From Cyanodermella asteris (lineage: Eukaryota; Ascomycota; Lecanoromycetes; Ostropales; Stictidaceae): DNA of 64,000 bases. The stretch covers positions 689,034 through 753,033 of the forward strand of contig UYJD01000015.1 of the NCBI GenBank assembly GCA_900618795.1, read 5' to 3'. A program made the translations under genes and the position numbers. The notes beneath the pieces were generated by a model. It had not been told where the DNA came from. It worked only from the letters and a program-made list of their open reading frames with translations, and did no database searches. Positions 1-9,534 of this stretch are shown piece after piece. Numbering within the stretch: the first letter of the stretch is position 1; the number at the start of each line of letters is the position of its first letter.

Positions 1-232
1 GCTCACATTTAACATCCAGGTGCTCGACTTGGCAAAGCACTACCGACTCTGCACGCCGGATCAAAGGGAAGACCGACATCATACAGAAAGATATAGAGCT
101 CCCTTGAGATCCGCTCGATCCACTGGTCTGCAAGTCTCCAACAGCACCACCATAGAACGATTTGCAACTCTCCAGATGCTTGCAACGCGTCCGACCTCGG
201 TGAATCTCAGTGCTCCCTCCCACTGCCAGGCT

Positions 233-1375
233 ATGCCCTCTGAGAAGCATCTCGGCGTCACGCGGGACACTGGCTCCTCCGGTATCAGTAGAAGATCGTC
301 GACGTCGAGCACGCATGGGGGCAAGGATCCAGGGTTGACCAAGCCTAAGATCACGAAAAGTCGAAACGGTGAGTCTGAAGATGCGACTTGTCCCTGTTTT
401 CCAAACGCTAATTATCTTTGAGGCTGCATCACATGCAAGGCAAAACGTTTAAAATGCGACGAGACGAAACCGACATGCCTACAATGCAAGAAGCGAAATG
501 TCGATTGCGGAGGATACAAGAAAAATTTCAAGTGGAAGTCCTTTGACGAGTCGTCGTTCAGCGGCGAAGGAAGTAGTAAAGGTGAGCTTCTTCTCCAATC
601 CTGACAAGGTCGATGCTCATCTTCCAGCACAGCCCGAGACCTGCAGCCAAATACTGACTCTGGTCTGCTCACATCCTCGTCGGCTCCCCAACGCCCGTCA
701 AGCCCAATTTTATCAGCTACGTTCGCGCAATCGCAAGCTTTTGCTACGACAGACGCAATGTCAGCTTCGCATCCTGCCGTGCCGTCCTTACAGGTCCCGC
801 AGAGGTCACGAGGATTTTCACAATCATCCCACGTCTCGCAATTTGATGCAGGTGCAACACAAGAGCATCTGAACGTGCCCGTATTGCCCGGTGATCCAGA
901 TCATCATGAGCAGGGCGGGAATCATGTCACACCCGAAGCATACGCTACCTTTGATTATGAGCCCGATTTTGATCTGTCCTCCGCCGAAGTTGAGGCTATC
1001 GTGGCTCATGGTACGCACCCTCATATGACACAAGCTGGATTCTACCCCACAGTCGCTAGCACAGGTTACGGAAATGTAGATCCACAGGCAATCCCGAGCA
1101 TGAGCATCGGTTACCAACAAGCACAGTTGATGAATATGCCAACGAGCCAAGCTTTATCTCCAATCTACGGCCAACAGCAATTCATAGATTTGGCGATGTC
1201 GGCTCAGTATGTCGATGGCCAGCTGGCATGGCCGCTGGAGCCTTCCGGGCAAGACGGTCTTGACGATCAGGCACTGCAGCAGGCTATGGGTGAACTGATG
1301 GCGCAGCAGCAGGAAGCAGCCAGAAGCGGAATGGATAATCCATCCGTTTCGCGATCTCGTTCGTCCCGCAAATAG
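233..1375 (+). CDS. Zn(II)2Cys6 transcription factor, short
   Basis: Predicted nuclear DNA-binding regulator. Proposed exons are 233-368, 423-581 and 633-1375, with introns of 54 and 51 bp and GT-AG ends, giving 345 residues. The zinc cluster lies across the first junction (residues ~46-75): CITCKAKRLKC, then CLQCKKRNVDC, the classic CX2CX6C...CX2CX6C spacing, preceded by a basic Ser-rich leader. The rest is Gln/Pro/Ser-rich without a visible fungal-specific middle homology domain, so the protein is much shorter than most family members (500-800 residues). It may end here, or a 3' part may be lost. An upstream in-frame ATG at 20 would add 71 residues, and the true 5' end could lie outside the window. 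Target genes cannot be inferred. Confidence 0.75.
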
Positions 1376-1898
1376 TACACTTGTTACGCGTCAGCCCAGC
1401 CCAGTTCAGTGGCTGATACAGGATGGTGCGCTTGCAGCGCTGCAATGCTACGTTCCAACCGTACCACATACTGACCACGTGATACGTTGCGGTACAAAGT
1501 AAGTGGTTCGTTGCAAAGGTACGTCTGCCAAAGTGCCTCCACGAGTGCTTGTTGAGAGTCAAGAGGACGTGCGATTTGAGCATTGGCCACCAGTCCAGAT
1601 CAAAAGCGAGGCAAGCTTATGTACCTTGCATTTCATCCTACCGTCAGTGCCTCTTTCGGAAGGTCAGGACGATCGCCGAGCTGGACCAAAAGACTATCAA
1701 GTTGCAGCAGACTGAGGCAATGCCCCATCTGCAGCACTTGGCCTGCAAGTCAAGCTTCTCGATATTCTTGAGCCGAGGGGCATTATAGGAGAGCAAGATG
1801 AACATTAAGACACGGCGCCCCCTGGTTGCCTGCTCTGGTGAGCTGGTCTTCCTGTCGATATCACTGTCTGTGATCAGGATTCCGAGAACGCCGCCAAC
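1376..1898. other. Intergenic region, no convincing gene
   Basis: 523 bp between the zinc-cluster gene and the carboxypeptidase. Short frames are open on both strands, none with a recognisable domain. They could be remnants of the missing C-terminal part of the zinc-cluster gene, but I could not show homology. Confidence 0.4.
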
Positions 1899-3441
1899 AT
1901 GATGAGACCATCCATCCTCCTTGCGTGCCTGGCTACGCCGCTGGCATCAGCACTTCCACAGCTGGTCTCAGGCCTATCGAACACCCTGGGCCAGGTTCGC
2001 GATGGAGTCATACACAAAATCGTCAGCGACTCGGCCACTAACATGACCATGGACTATGTGGCGAACTCGGGCATCTGTGAGACAACACGGGATGTCAAGC
2101 AGTATCCCGGATACTTCTCTCCTGAGTCAGGGCTGAACTACTTCTTCTGGTTCTTTGAAGCGCGCAATTCGCCAGAGACGGCACCAATCTCGACCTAGTT
2201 CAACAGTGGACCTGGCTGTAGCAGTTTGATCGGACTCTTCCTGGAAAACGGCCCTTGCAGCTTTCCAAACAATCAGTCTGAGCCAGCGCTGAACCCATAC
2301 AGCTTCAACGAGTACACCAACATGCTTTACATCGATCAACCGATCGGTGCCGGGTTCTCATATGGCGTTGACCCCACCGTCAGCACCATCACCGCGGCGC
2401 CGTTCGTCTGGAGTGTGCTGCAACTGTTCTACAAGCAGTTCCCCCAATACAAGTCTCGTGACTTTGGCATCTTTACCGAGTCTTACGGTGGCCACTATGG
2501 CCCCGAGTTCGCCTCGTTCATCGCGCAACAAAACGACTTGATTAGCAAGGGCTTGTTGCCACACGCTCAGAAGATCAATCTTAAAGCTCTCGGCATCAAT
2601 AACGGCTGGTTCGACGCCATCATTCAGTACAAGGCATGCATCGACTACGCCATTGACAACAAGTACAACCAGATCATCACCCAGGACGAGGCCGAATCGT
2701 ACTATCAAAACTACGAAACTGGCTGCAAGCCCCTTCTCGAGACGTGCATCAGCAAGTCCGATCCTGCTGAGTCGGCCAACTGTGCAGCCGCCCAAGTCGC
2801 TTGTCTCGAACTCACCGAAAACGCTATCATCAATGAGAAGGACCTCGATGTCTACGACGTCCACGATCCGTCCAAAACTCCGTATCCTCCAACTGCGTAC
2901 CTATCCTATCTCAATCGCCCAGGGATTCAAAAAGCCATCGGCGCCAAGGCCACTGACTTCGAATACTGCTCGACCGAAGCCGGGTCAGGCTTCATAGCTA
3001 CGGGAGATAACAGTCGTTCTCTACTCCCCACGCTCTCTAGCCTCGTCGGGTCTGGCCTCCGCACACTCATCTGGGCAGGAGGTAAGGTTTCTGTTCTCAC
3101 CTCTGCGTATTTGGCTGACTTTCTAGATGCTGATTTCATTTACAACGCGAACGGCGGGTATCAAGTAAGTTGATCGTACTTTTGAAGACCTAACAAGGAA
3201 GAACTGACAAAAGTACCAGGTAGCACAATCAATAGAATTCGGCGGCGCGGCCGCTTATCGATCGAAAGCACACCAACCATATACGGTCAATGGAAAGGAA
3301 CGTGGTTGATACAAAACCCAAGATAACTTGAGTTGGATCCAGGTCTACGGGGCTGGGCACGAGGTGCCCTGTTATACACCAGAGCTGGCGCTTCAGGCAT
3401 TCAAGCAGACCATGATGGGACAGGCCGTCAGCAGCACATAG
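1899..3441 (+). pseudogene. Serine carboxypeptidase S10, interrupted by two stops
   Basis: Secreted S10 carboxypeptidase family, which removes C-terminal residues at acid pH. Reading starts with a signal peptide (residues 1-18) and the family N-terminus (ICETT...[15 protein letters not shown]). The catalytic Ser lies in ESYGG (~residue 195), with the Asp region GDADFIYN and the His region GAGHEVP still present. Two introns, 3083-3126 and 3165-3219, restore these motifs. Two stop codons interrupt the frame: TAG at 2196-2198, where the family has Trp just before FNSGPGCSS, and TGA at 3307-3309 before YKTQDNLSW. The frame is otherwise intact on both sides, so decay is recent, or the stops are sequence errors. 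Both stops are explicable by single C:G to T:A changes. The nucleophile motif also reads TESYGG where GESYGG is usual. Confidence 0.8.
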
Positions 3442-3563
3442 GCATGACCGAGTTTAACGATAATGATCAAGTGCACGAAATCTGCTGCAGCTCGCAGCAA
3501 TGAATTATGGTTATATTAGTCACGATGCTATCGGACGCCAATGAGAGCTCGGCATCGGGAGCT

Positions 3564-4988
3564 TCAACTCCTTTGGACCGCTCGTAATGCCATGCCAACA
3601 ATTTTCATGCCCACCAATGCTGAGGTTCCCAAGGCAAGACCAAAGAGTCCTAAAGCGACCAAATTCCTCCTCTCCACTCCTTTCGGCACCACGCCGGACC
3701 TGCCAGAAGATTCGAAAATCGTCGTCTTCTCTTCCTCCGGCACATACTTGAAGTCGAAAAGCCCGGTCTCGCCTTTCAAGCCCGAATCGCTCTCGACGAT
3801 GAAACCCCACATTCCCCTCCTCAGTTTTGCAATCTTCCATCGATCCAGCGACTCGAAGCTGCGATATGTATAGCAAAGCGCCATGAAGAAGATGCATTGG
3901 CCGGCCACCAACGCCCAATAGTACATCGGCGGCCGTCCCAGACCGAGGCGATCACAAAGCTCGTTCCCGAGCAGCCAGCGAGAATTGGCCTCGAGAAACT
4001 CTCGACTCAGGTACGTGGGTGGGACCATGGCCAATGCCTCTATCACGTTTCGGCTGAGCGTTGCACTCGCGTTGCTGGGATTAATCTCATATAACAGGAA
4101 GCTCTCCATCACCGCTCGGACCTTTCCAGGCCGAGCAAACATTTCGACCGGCGTCCCCAGGAGATAACCCACGTAGCGCCAAAGGGCAATAAAGTCTTCG
4201 ATCTCCTGTTGTCTCAGAAATATGCCCTGTCTCGGCAGGGCAATCCAGATCAGCGTAGCAGAAAACGACGTCAGCGTCCCGATACTGTCCAGATCGTTCA
4301 CCGGAATCCCAAACTTCTCCACGCTGTAGTATGCGGGCCGCCGTTCGGCAAGCTCGAGTATGCGCTTCCTCACGGCTGCGTGTAAGAGACGGACTCGTAA
4401 TGAGGATGCCCAGCCGTCGCCGCCGGGCTGTATATCTTTGAGGTCTCGCGTGCATTGAAGTACGTACTGGGTCGTCTCGTACAGTCGATGCCTCGCCACT
4501 TTGGTCCCGAAGCCTCCCGCTTGAGCGAGCACCTCGACGACTCTTGCGGCGCCCATACCGCCAAGCAGAGACTGGAACGCGAGCCCGTTGACGGACGCGC
4601 CGCCATATCGATAGAACACCTCCTGACCGCGCTCAATCTGCTCCCAGTCTACCCACGACGGAACGCTGTTTGCCTGTCGCCATATCTCTGACAAGGCTGG
4701 ATCTGACGCATGGTTCTCCTTCAGGACCTGGAACAGATCGCGCTTTGGGAGGACACCGTCTTTTTTGAGCCTGTCCGTTGGGTGCGAAGAGTTGCGGGGC
4801 AAGCCTGCGTTGTCGGGTGGCGATATCTCATTGAGCCGGTCCAGTGCCGTATCGGCCAGCTTATCCCAGGTGTACTTCAACGGCTCCGCTTCCTCGGGAG
4901 ACAAGTGGTCCGCGGTGAGCTCGAACTGGTAGTTCCAGCATTTCCGCGTGTTGGGTGTCTTCCGGGAGAACGGGTTCGGCCAAGCCAT
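3564..4988 (-). CDS. DUF2236 / mpaB-like oxygenase-domain protein
   Basis: Single-exon, 474-residue protein of the DUF2236 family (ER-bound oxygenase mpaB / latex-clearing-protein catalytic domain), a haem-associated, mostly helical fold. Diagnostic stretches are SLRVRLLHAAVRKRIL (~residues 190-205), with the family His and Arg, and EIEDFIALWRYVGYLLGTP (~260-280). A hydrophobic segment near residues 350-370 and a C-terminal one (LVALGLFGLALGTSALVG) suggest membrane anchoring. The start at 4988 gives the natural N-terminus, with no in-frame ATG close upstream. Its 3' end faces the carboxypeptidase remnant 122 bp away. Substrate unknown: family members cleave or oxidise terpenoid or polyisoprenoid chains, which I would not transfer to this protein. 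Confidence 0.75.
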   Translation of the reverse strand: MAWPNPFSRKTPNTRKCWNYQFELTADHLSPEEAEPLKYTWDKLADTALDRLNEISPPDNAGLPRNSSHPTDRLKKDGVLPKRDLFQVLKENHASDPALSEIWRQANSVPSWVDWEQIERGQEVFYRYGGASVNGLAFQSLLGGMGAARVVEVLAQAGGFGTKVARHRLYETTQYVLQCTRDLKDIQPGGDGWASSLRVRLLHAAVRKRILELAERRPAYYSVEKFGIPVNDLDSIGTLTSFSATLIWIALPRQGIFLRQQEIEDFIALWRYVGYLLGTPVEMFARPGKVRAVMESFLLYEINPSNASATLSRNVIEALAMVPPTYLSREFLEANSRWLLGNELCDRLGLGRPPMYYWALVAGQCIFFMALCYTYRSFESLDRWKIAKLRRGMWGFIVESDSGLKGETGLFDFKYVPEEEKTTIFESSGRSGVVPKGVERRNLVALGLFGLALGTSALVGMKIVGMALRAVQRS

Positions 4989-6196
4989 GGGAGAGTCGTC
5001 CTTCCGTGCTCAGTGAGACGGCGCGCAGACAAGCAAAAATAATCGTGAATATGATCCAAAGTTAAGCATTATTGTTCTAATTGAAAGTCAAAGCCTTACC
5101 ATGGGAGTCGACCCTGAACCAATAAAGTTTCAACCAATAACGTTCAGCTTGAGGAACGTTGGCTGATCTCCCTGCCGAGTTGATGATCTCATGACGGAAC
5201 AAGCCTGACTTTGGTCTTCTATCCCCACTTATATTGTTGCATAAAGTCCTCCACGCCGTCCGTCTAGTCTAAGCAATGCCGAGAACTGCTGCAACGTACC
5301 GAGGTGTACCAATAGACATCGGATCATTGGGATGACGTTCTCTATATTGTCAGCACGTGGGCTGTGAAGTCTTCAGCCATGGTTGTCAACTTGCAGCCGA
5401 AAATACTGCTACGACTTATGATATTTATTCACGTATTGTATTGGCTGTTAGCGGCATTGTATTAGATTCTCGATACAATCAAATATCATCCATTAACAAG
5501 CGCTATGGAATATGCACTCAAATCAGCACATGGCTCAGCGCATCTCTCTTGCACCCCGCTCAGTCCCCTTGCCAGGGTCATATTTGAGGATGTGTTTCAG
5601 TCAGTCCTCGTGCTCCTTGCCCATCACTAATGAGACCTTAACCATCTCGAACTCTTTCATCGTGTCTTCTGTCATGTGACACCGTGCCTTACATAGAGCA
5701 CCTCTGTCTAAACAACTCACGATCATGCAAAACTGGTTCTACGGCTGATTTCAACAATAGTCTCTGTTCTGCCAACTGTCGCAAGTGCCACTATCGACCC
5801 CTCACAACTGCGTCTCGTCTGGCACAAAACGATCATGGCGGCGAGTGGTAGCACTCACATGGGTGGTGTTTCCGCCGTGTGAACCTACTCAGTGCGGTCG
5901 GCTGACGGCTGGCTCCATACAAAGGCAGGTAGTGGCAGCTAGCTGCGCGGGGAATGCAGGCTAGCTGCTCGGAGGCGATGAGCCTGTTGCATAGGCTGCT
6001 CGTCCTTGTGTTGACCCTCAATTACTGTGTTTGACTGGATTCAAGGGCGAACTGCATCCGTCGGTCTATGAGTGGCCTCTTTCACAGGAAGACAGCTGGC
6101 GTCTTGATAATCACCTGCCCGGTATAAAGCTCGGTCGACGCTCGCGATGGTGCTTTGTAAAAGATTGTGCCAATTGGCATGCGCATCCCTTGAGTC
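4989..6196. other. Gene-poor intergenic region
   Basis: 1.2 kb between the DUF2236 start and the CENP-Q-like stop. It is AT-richer around 5340-5500. Only short frames are open (e.g. 5357-5587), with no domain, no convincing splice-joined exons and no long repeat. Confidence 0.4.
5119..5138. promoter_or_regulatory. Pair of CCAAT boxes
   Basis: Two CCAAT pentamers, 15 bp apart (5119-5123 and 5134-5138), lie 131-150 bp upstream of the DUF2236 start at 4988. CCAAT is the HAP/CBC binding motif in fungi. Function here is inferred from position only. Confidence 0.3.
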
Positions 6197-7207
6197 TCAC
6201 CCAGCCGACAGCTGCTTGTGGTGTGCTCTTCGCCTCAGTAAATCCTCGACCGTCGCTTTGGTGCGCTCCAATTCGACCTCCATGTCTGCCGTCTGGGCAC
6301 GATTGGTATGGATCGACGACATGTGCTGGCTCAACTGATTCATGAGCTTCTTCATCTCTTCGCTGGGTGCTGCATTAGAACTAAACGGGTTCACGCCCTT
6401 CCCACGCGGAAGTAGACGTATTCGCTGTGCGCTGTCCTTGGGCTCTTCATTTGGTGCTTTCAGAAGCCGCCCAAACTTTCCGCTGATCCGGGCCCCGAGG
6501 TCTGCTTCGTGTTCATCGACTTGCTTTGTGAGGTCTATCTTGTCTTGCATGGCCTGATTCCGCTCAGCTTTAGATCTCTGAAGCTCGACGCGCAGGGATG
6601 CAATTCCAGCCATCTGCTCTGACAATTGAGCCTCTGCCGTAGCCGTTTCGCGAACCGTCTTCTCGTAATCGAAAGTGTGAGATGTTTTCTTCGGTGGTAT
6701 TGGCATCTTGTGGAGATTACGACTTAAGGACCCGACGACTTTTTCGATTGCTTGCTGAGTCTCCGCTGACTCTCCCTCGCCATCTTCTGCATCGCGACCG
6801 ATTCTGTCACCAATTTTGGAGGCTATGACGGGTCGGGCAACATCGACAAAAATCTGGCGAACAGCCTTCTGGGATGCCGGGTCCAGGTGTTCCCAACGCT
6901 TGGTGATAGTATCTTTACGAACATAGACAGTTTCAGCGGCAAGCCGGGGATGCCCAGTGATTGACGATTCATCATCTGTGCTGTTGCCTTCCTCCTCCTC
7001 CTCTCGCTCATCATCCTGAGATATTTCCGTTATCGACACGTCGAGTTCTTGCTCTTCATCGTGGTCATCGTTCTCGTTGGGCTCATTCGGGGTTGGTGGG
7101 GTGGTCTTCGATTGCTTTGCTTTCCTGATGGCCTGAACCGGCACTGATGGAGTCAACGACTGCCTCTTGCGCTTGACGGCGAAGGACATGCGCTTGCGCT
7201 TCGGCAT
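6197..7207 (-). CDS. CENP-Q / Fta7-like kinetochore protein
   Basis: Predicted subunit of the inner-kinetochore CCAN/COMA complex. The protein is 336 residues if translation begins at MPKRKRMSF; the frame is open 31 codons further upstream but that part looks like leader. The order of regions fits CENP-Q: a basic N-terminus, an acidic low-complexity region (~residues 50-95), a short conserved block beginning VYVRKDTITKRWEHL with PVIASKIGDRI, then a long coiled coil (~190-330) rich in Glu, Lys and Gln. Assignment rests on architecture and the central block, not on a long conserved motif. Another coiled-coil nuclear protein is possible. Confidence 0.55.
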   Translation of the reverse strand: MPKRKRMSFAVKRKRQSLTPSVPVQAIRKAKQSKTTPPTPNEPNENDDHDEEQELDVSITEISQDDEREEEEEGNSTDDESSITGHPRLAAETVYVRKDTITKRWEHLDPASQKAVRQIFVDVARPVIASKIGDRIGRDAEDGEGESAETQQAIEKVVGSLSRNLHKMPIPPKKTSHTFDYEKTVRETATAEAQLSEQMAGIASLRVELQRSKAERNQAMQDKIDLTKQVDEHEADLGARISGKFGRLLKAPNEEPKDSAQRIRLLPRGKGVNPFSSNAAPSEEMKKLMNQLSQHMSSIHTNRAQTADMEVELERTKATVEDLLRRRAHHKQLSAG

Positions 7208-7584
7208 TGCGGAAATGATGTTGGCGGCAATGCCTGCCTGGGATGATTGGGATAATCGGTAGGATCCTTCCAGTGGAGAGACGCGTCGTGAGCGCGACAC
7301 TCCGATGTCGTCATTGGCCTGAGCTTAGCGACCTACCTCGGAAGTTAAGTTTAAGTATCCGCTATTATTCACACTGCCTGACCATCCTGTGGCTAGCCAA
7401 GAACCTGATCCAGTATCCACCTCAATATCTGCCTGTGTCGATCGCCGACTTTGCATATGAATGTATTGCTACGACTTCGATCAAGTAGGTACAATGCTCA
7501 AAGCGGAATTATTGCATTTGCGAAGTTTCCAGCGCGATCATGGCAGGTGAGTATCTGCTTCATTCGCTCAATTGTGGCTTCGAC
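7208..7584. other. Intergenic region
   Basis: 377 bp holding the promoter of the CENP-Q-like gene and the 3' region of the dehydrogenase gene; both are on the minus strand. No other feature seen. Confidence 0.4.
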
Positions 7585-8655
7585 TCAAGATAAAAGGTCC
7601 GGCAGTGGTTCTCCTCGCACCCACTTGTCCACTGTGTCTGCCTGTTCGGCATAGTACCGATGGATCGTTTCCTCTACACCGTATCCCTGATGAGGAGACA
7701 GCACTACCTCTGATCTCCCTTCCTTTCCCCATTCAGTCGTCCTCCATAGGCTATCCTTGGGCAACGGCTCAATATTGAAGACATCCAACCCGGCACCTCG
7801 AATCTTTCCCTCTCGCAGAACATCAAGCAGATCCTGCTCGTTGATGATCGGTCCTCTGCTGGAGTTTATCAACAGGGCGCTGGGTCGCATTGCTTCCAAA
7901 TCCTTCTTAACAATCAAGTCTCGGCTTCTGTCAGACAGCAGGTAATGTATGCTAACGACATCGGCACTTCGAAACAACTCCTCTTTGCTGACAGACCGGA
8001 TGGAGCCCGCCGGCAAGCCCATTTTGGCGGCGGCTTCATCAGCTTTACTCTGGTTGAGATTCGTGCTCCAGGCTATCACTTTCATGCCGAATCCCAAGAC
8101 CGCTGTTCGCGCAGCTTTGGCGCCCAAGCGACCAAGTCCAACGGCACCGAAGGTCCGGTTCCCTAGACTTATCCCCAGGCCCGATTGCCACGCACCAGTG
8201 GTCTTCATAGCATGGTCGTCGATGGGAATGCGGGATGTCAATGACAGGAGCAATGAGAACGTCTGCTGTGTAGTCGAATCGTAGTCTTTCGGTATATCAG
8301 GAACATTTGGAAATTTCTCTGCAGATAGCTTTCGGGTACCACTGGTACCGGCAACAACGATGCCGTGAGACTTCGCAGCTTCGACGTCAATCGCCAGGTT
8401 CCTCAGGCCAGTCGTTGACAGCAGTTTGAGGTTCGGTAGTCTGGCAAGCAGTTCTGCGCGAAACGGTGTACGCTCTCGCATGGATATGATTATGGGGAAT
8501 GGTTTGAGTCTTTCCACGAGTGCTTCCAGACTGGAAGCGTCGAGCGGGACTATAGTCTCGGGAAAGCTAGCGATTTCGACACCAGGTACTTGGGAGAGAT
8601 ATTGCCGGCCGGCGTTGACGTAGTCATCTAGGATTGCAAGAGGTATCGGAGCCAT
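7585..8655 (-). CDS. D-isomer-specific 2-hydroxyacid dehydrogenase
   Basis: NAD(P)-dependent oxidoreductase that interconverts D-2-hydroxyacids and 2-oxoacids. Single exon, 356 residues, the usual length. The Rossmann motif GLGRLGAKAA is at ~170-180. The catalytic set is present: Arg in NSSRGPIIN (~265), Glu in DVFNIEPLP (~296) and His in SPHQGYG (~325). The N-terminal lid has the family pattern TGLRNLAID with GTSGTR. Cofactor and substrate (phosphoglycerate, glyoxylate, other) cannot be decided from these motifs. It is divergent from the small gene at 9059, with about 400 bp between starts. Confidence 0.9.
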   Translation of the reverse strand: MAPIPLAILDDYVNAGRQYLSQVPGVEIASFPETIVPLDASSLEALVERLKPFPIIISMRERTPFRAELLARLPNLKLLSTTGLRNLAIDVEAAKSHGIVVAGTSGTRKLSAEKFPNVPDIPKDYDSTTQQTFSLLLSLTSRIPIDDHAMKTTGAWQSGLGISLGNRTFGAVGLGRLGAKAARTAVLGFGMKVIAWSTNLNQSKADEAAAKMGLPAGSIRSVSKEELFRSADVVSIHYLLSDRSRDLIVKKDLEAMRPSALLINSSRGPIINEQDLLDVLREGKIRGAGLDVFNIEPLPKDSLWRTTEWGKEGRSEVVLSPHQGYGVEETIHRYYAEQADTVDKWVRGEPLPDLLS

Positions 8656-9058
8656 TTTCAGCCGCCGATTCAGTGATTACAGAAGGATTTTACGTGGCTC
8701 GCTCAGAGCAGTAACGTCGCAAATACACCGGAAACGTGGTCTGTCACCCAAGGTATCTTTGAGATTGACCCGCTGCATGGCCCCCGTGGGTTGGCCCTTG
8801 TTTATACAGTATATGTAAGCGAAATCAGATACACCACCATGCCGACCCCGCAGGAGCGACAGAAGCCATCCCGCAAGCGCCACTCCGGCTTGCGTGCTTA
8901 CCTATTTGCAGCTTGATCGACCAAGCTTATTCTTACGCTAGAAAGCCAGGTCACCTTCCGGACCGCCAGCAAGCCCTCAAGAACAACGACTTCACTTTCC
9001 ACATCTCAGCCACTCTGATCCACATCCTCGAACCACTCGTCTCAACAAGCTCCCGCAA
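8656..9058. other. Divergent promoter region
   Basis: 403 bp between the starts of the dehydrogenase (minus) and the small two-exon gene (plus). No consensus regulatory site recognised. Confidence 0.35.
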
Positions 9059-9370
9059 ATGTCCAACCCGGTCGACCACCAGACACAGGATTGGGTAAGT
9101 GAACATGGCAACGAGGCCGCATATGACAGCCACGCACGGACAGATCCACTAGCAGCCGGCACTATCCGATTGTGTTAGGCTGAGAAACAGGTCACTGAGC
9201 CTCTGACCGAGCCCGATCCTGCTTCTCAAGATGGACCGGCGGGTTCGTCCTTTGGCAACACAATGGCCAATGTGAAGGATAAGCGCTCGTCAGCTCAGAT
9301 CGAGGTGGACAAGAAGATGGAGAGGTTGCAGGCCAAGATGCAAGCTCAAGCAGAGGCCAAAAAGAAATGA
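9059..9370 (+). CDS. Small two-exon hypothetical protein
   Basis: Not recognised. Two exons, 9059-9094 and 9179-9370, flank an 84-bp intron with a GTAAGT donor and a TTAG acceptor, giving 75 residues. The first exon encodes MSNPVDHQTQDW. The second is polar, with a short linker (TEPDPASQDGPAGSS) and then a Lys/Glu/Gln-rich amphipathic helix with Met and Leu at helical spacing, ending QAEAKKK. No signal peptide or TM segment. The perfect donor at the end of the short opening frame and the clean continuation support a real gene. It could be a small coiled-coil partner protein. Function unknown. Confidence 0.55.
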
Positions 9371-9534
9371 GTACGGTGGAGGGCTGTTGTGATGCTTACG
9401 ACTTACGAACATGGATTCAAGGATGCGGCCGACACATTTGAACGCGTGTAACAGATCATTCTTTGGCAATGGAACAATTGTTTAAACGTGTAATACACTG
9501 ATGCGAGCTATCAGTTGACATTGTCCTGAGTCTA

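Noticed and set aside
1384-1590. 68-codon minus-strand frame after the zinc-cluster gene
   Set aside because: Overlaps other open frames on both strands, with no domain or promoter evidence.
2358-2864. 168-codon minus-strand frame under the carboxypeptidase
   Set aside because: Antisense shadow; the plus strand carries the S10 motifs.
1899-3441. Repeat-induced point mutation as the cause of the stops
   Set aside because: Only isolated transitions are seen, the rest of the gene is not TpA-enriched, and no second copy is in the window.
5456-5479. Inverted repeat ATTGTAT...ATACAAT
   Set aside because: Seven-base arms in AT-rich DNA with no terminator or binding context; chance is sufficient.
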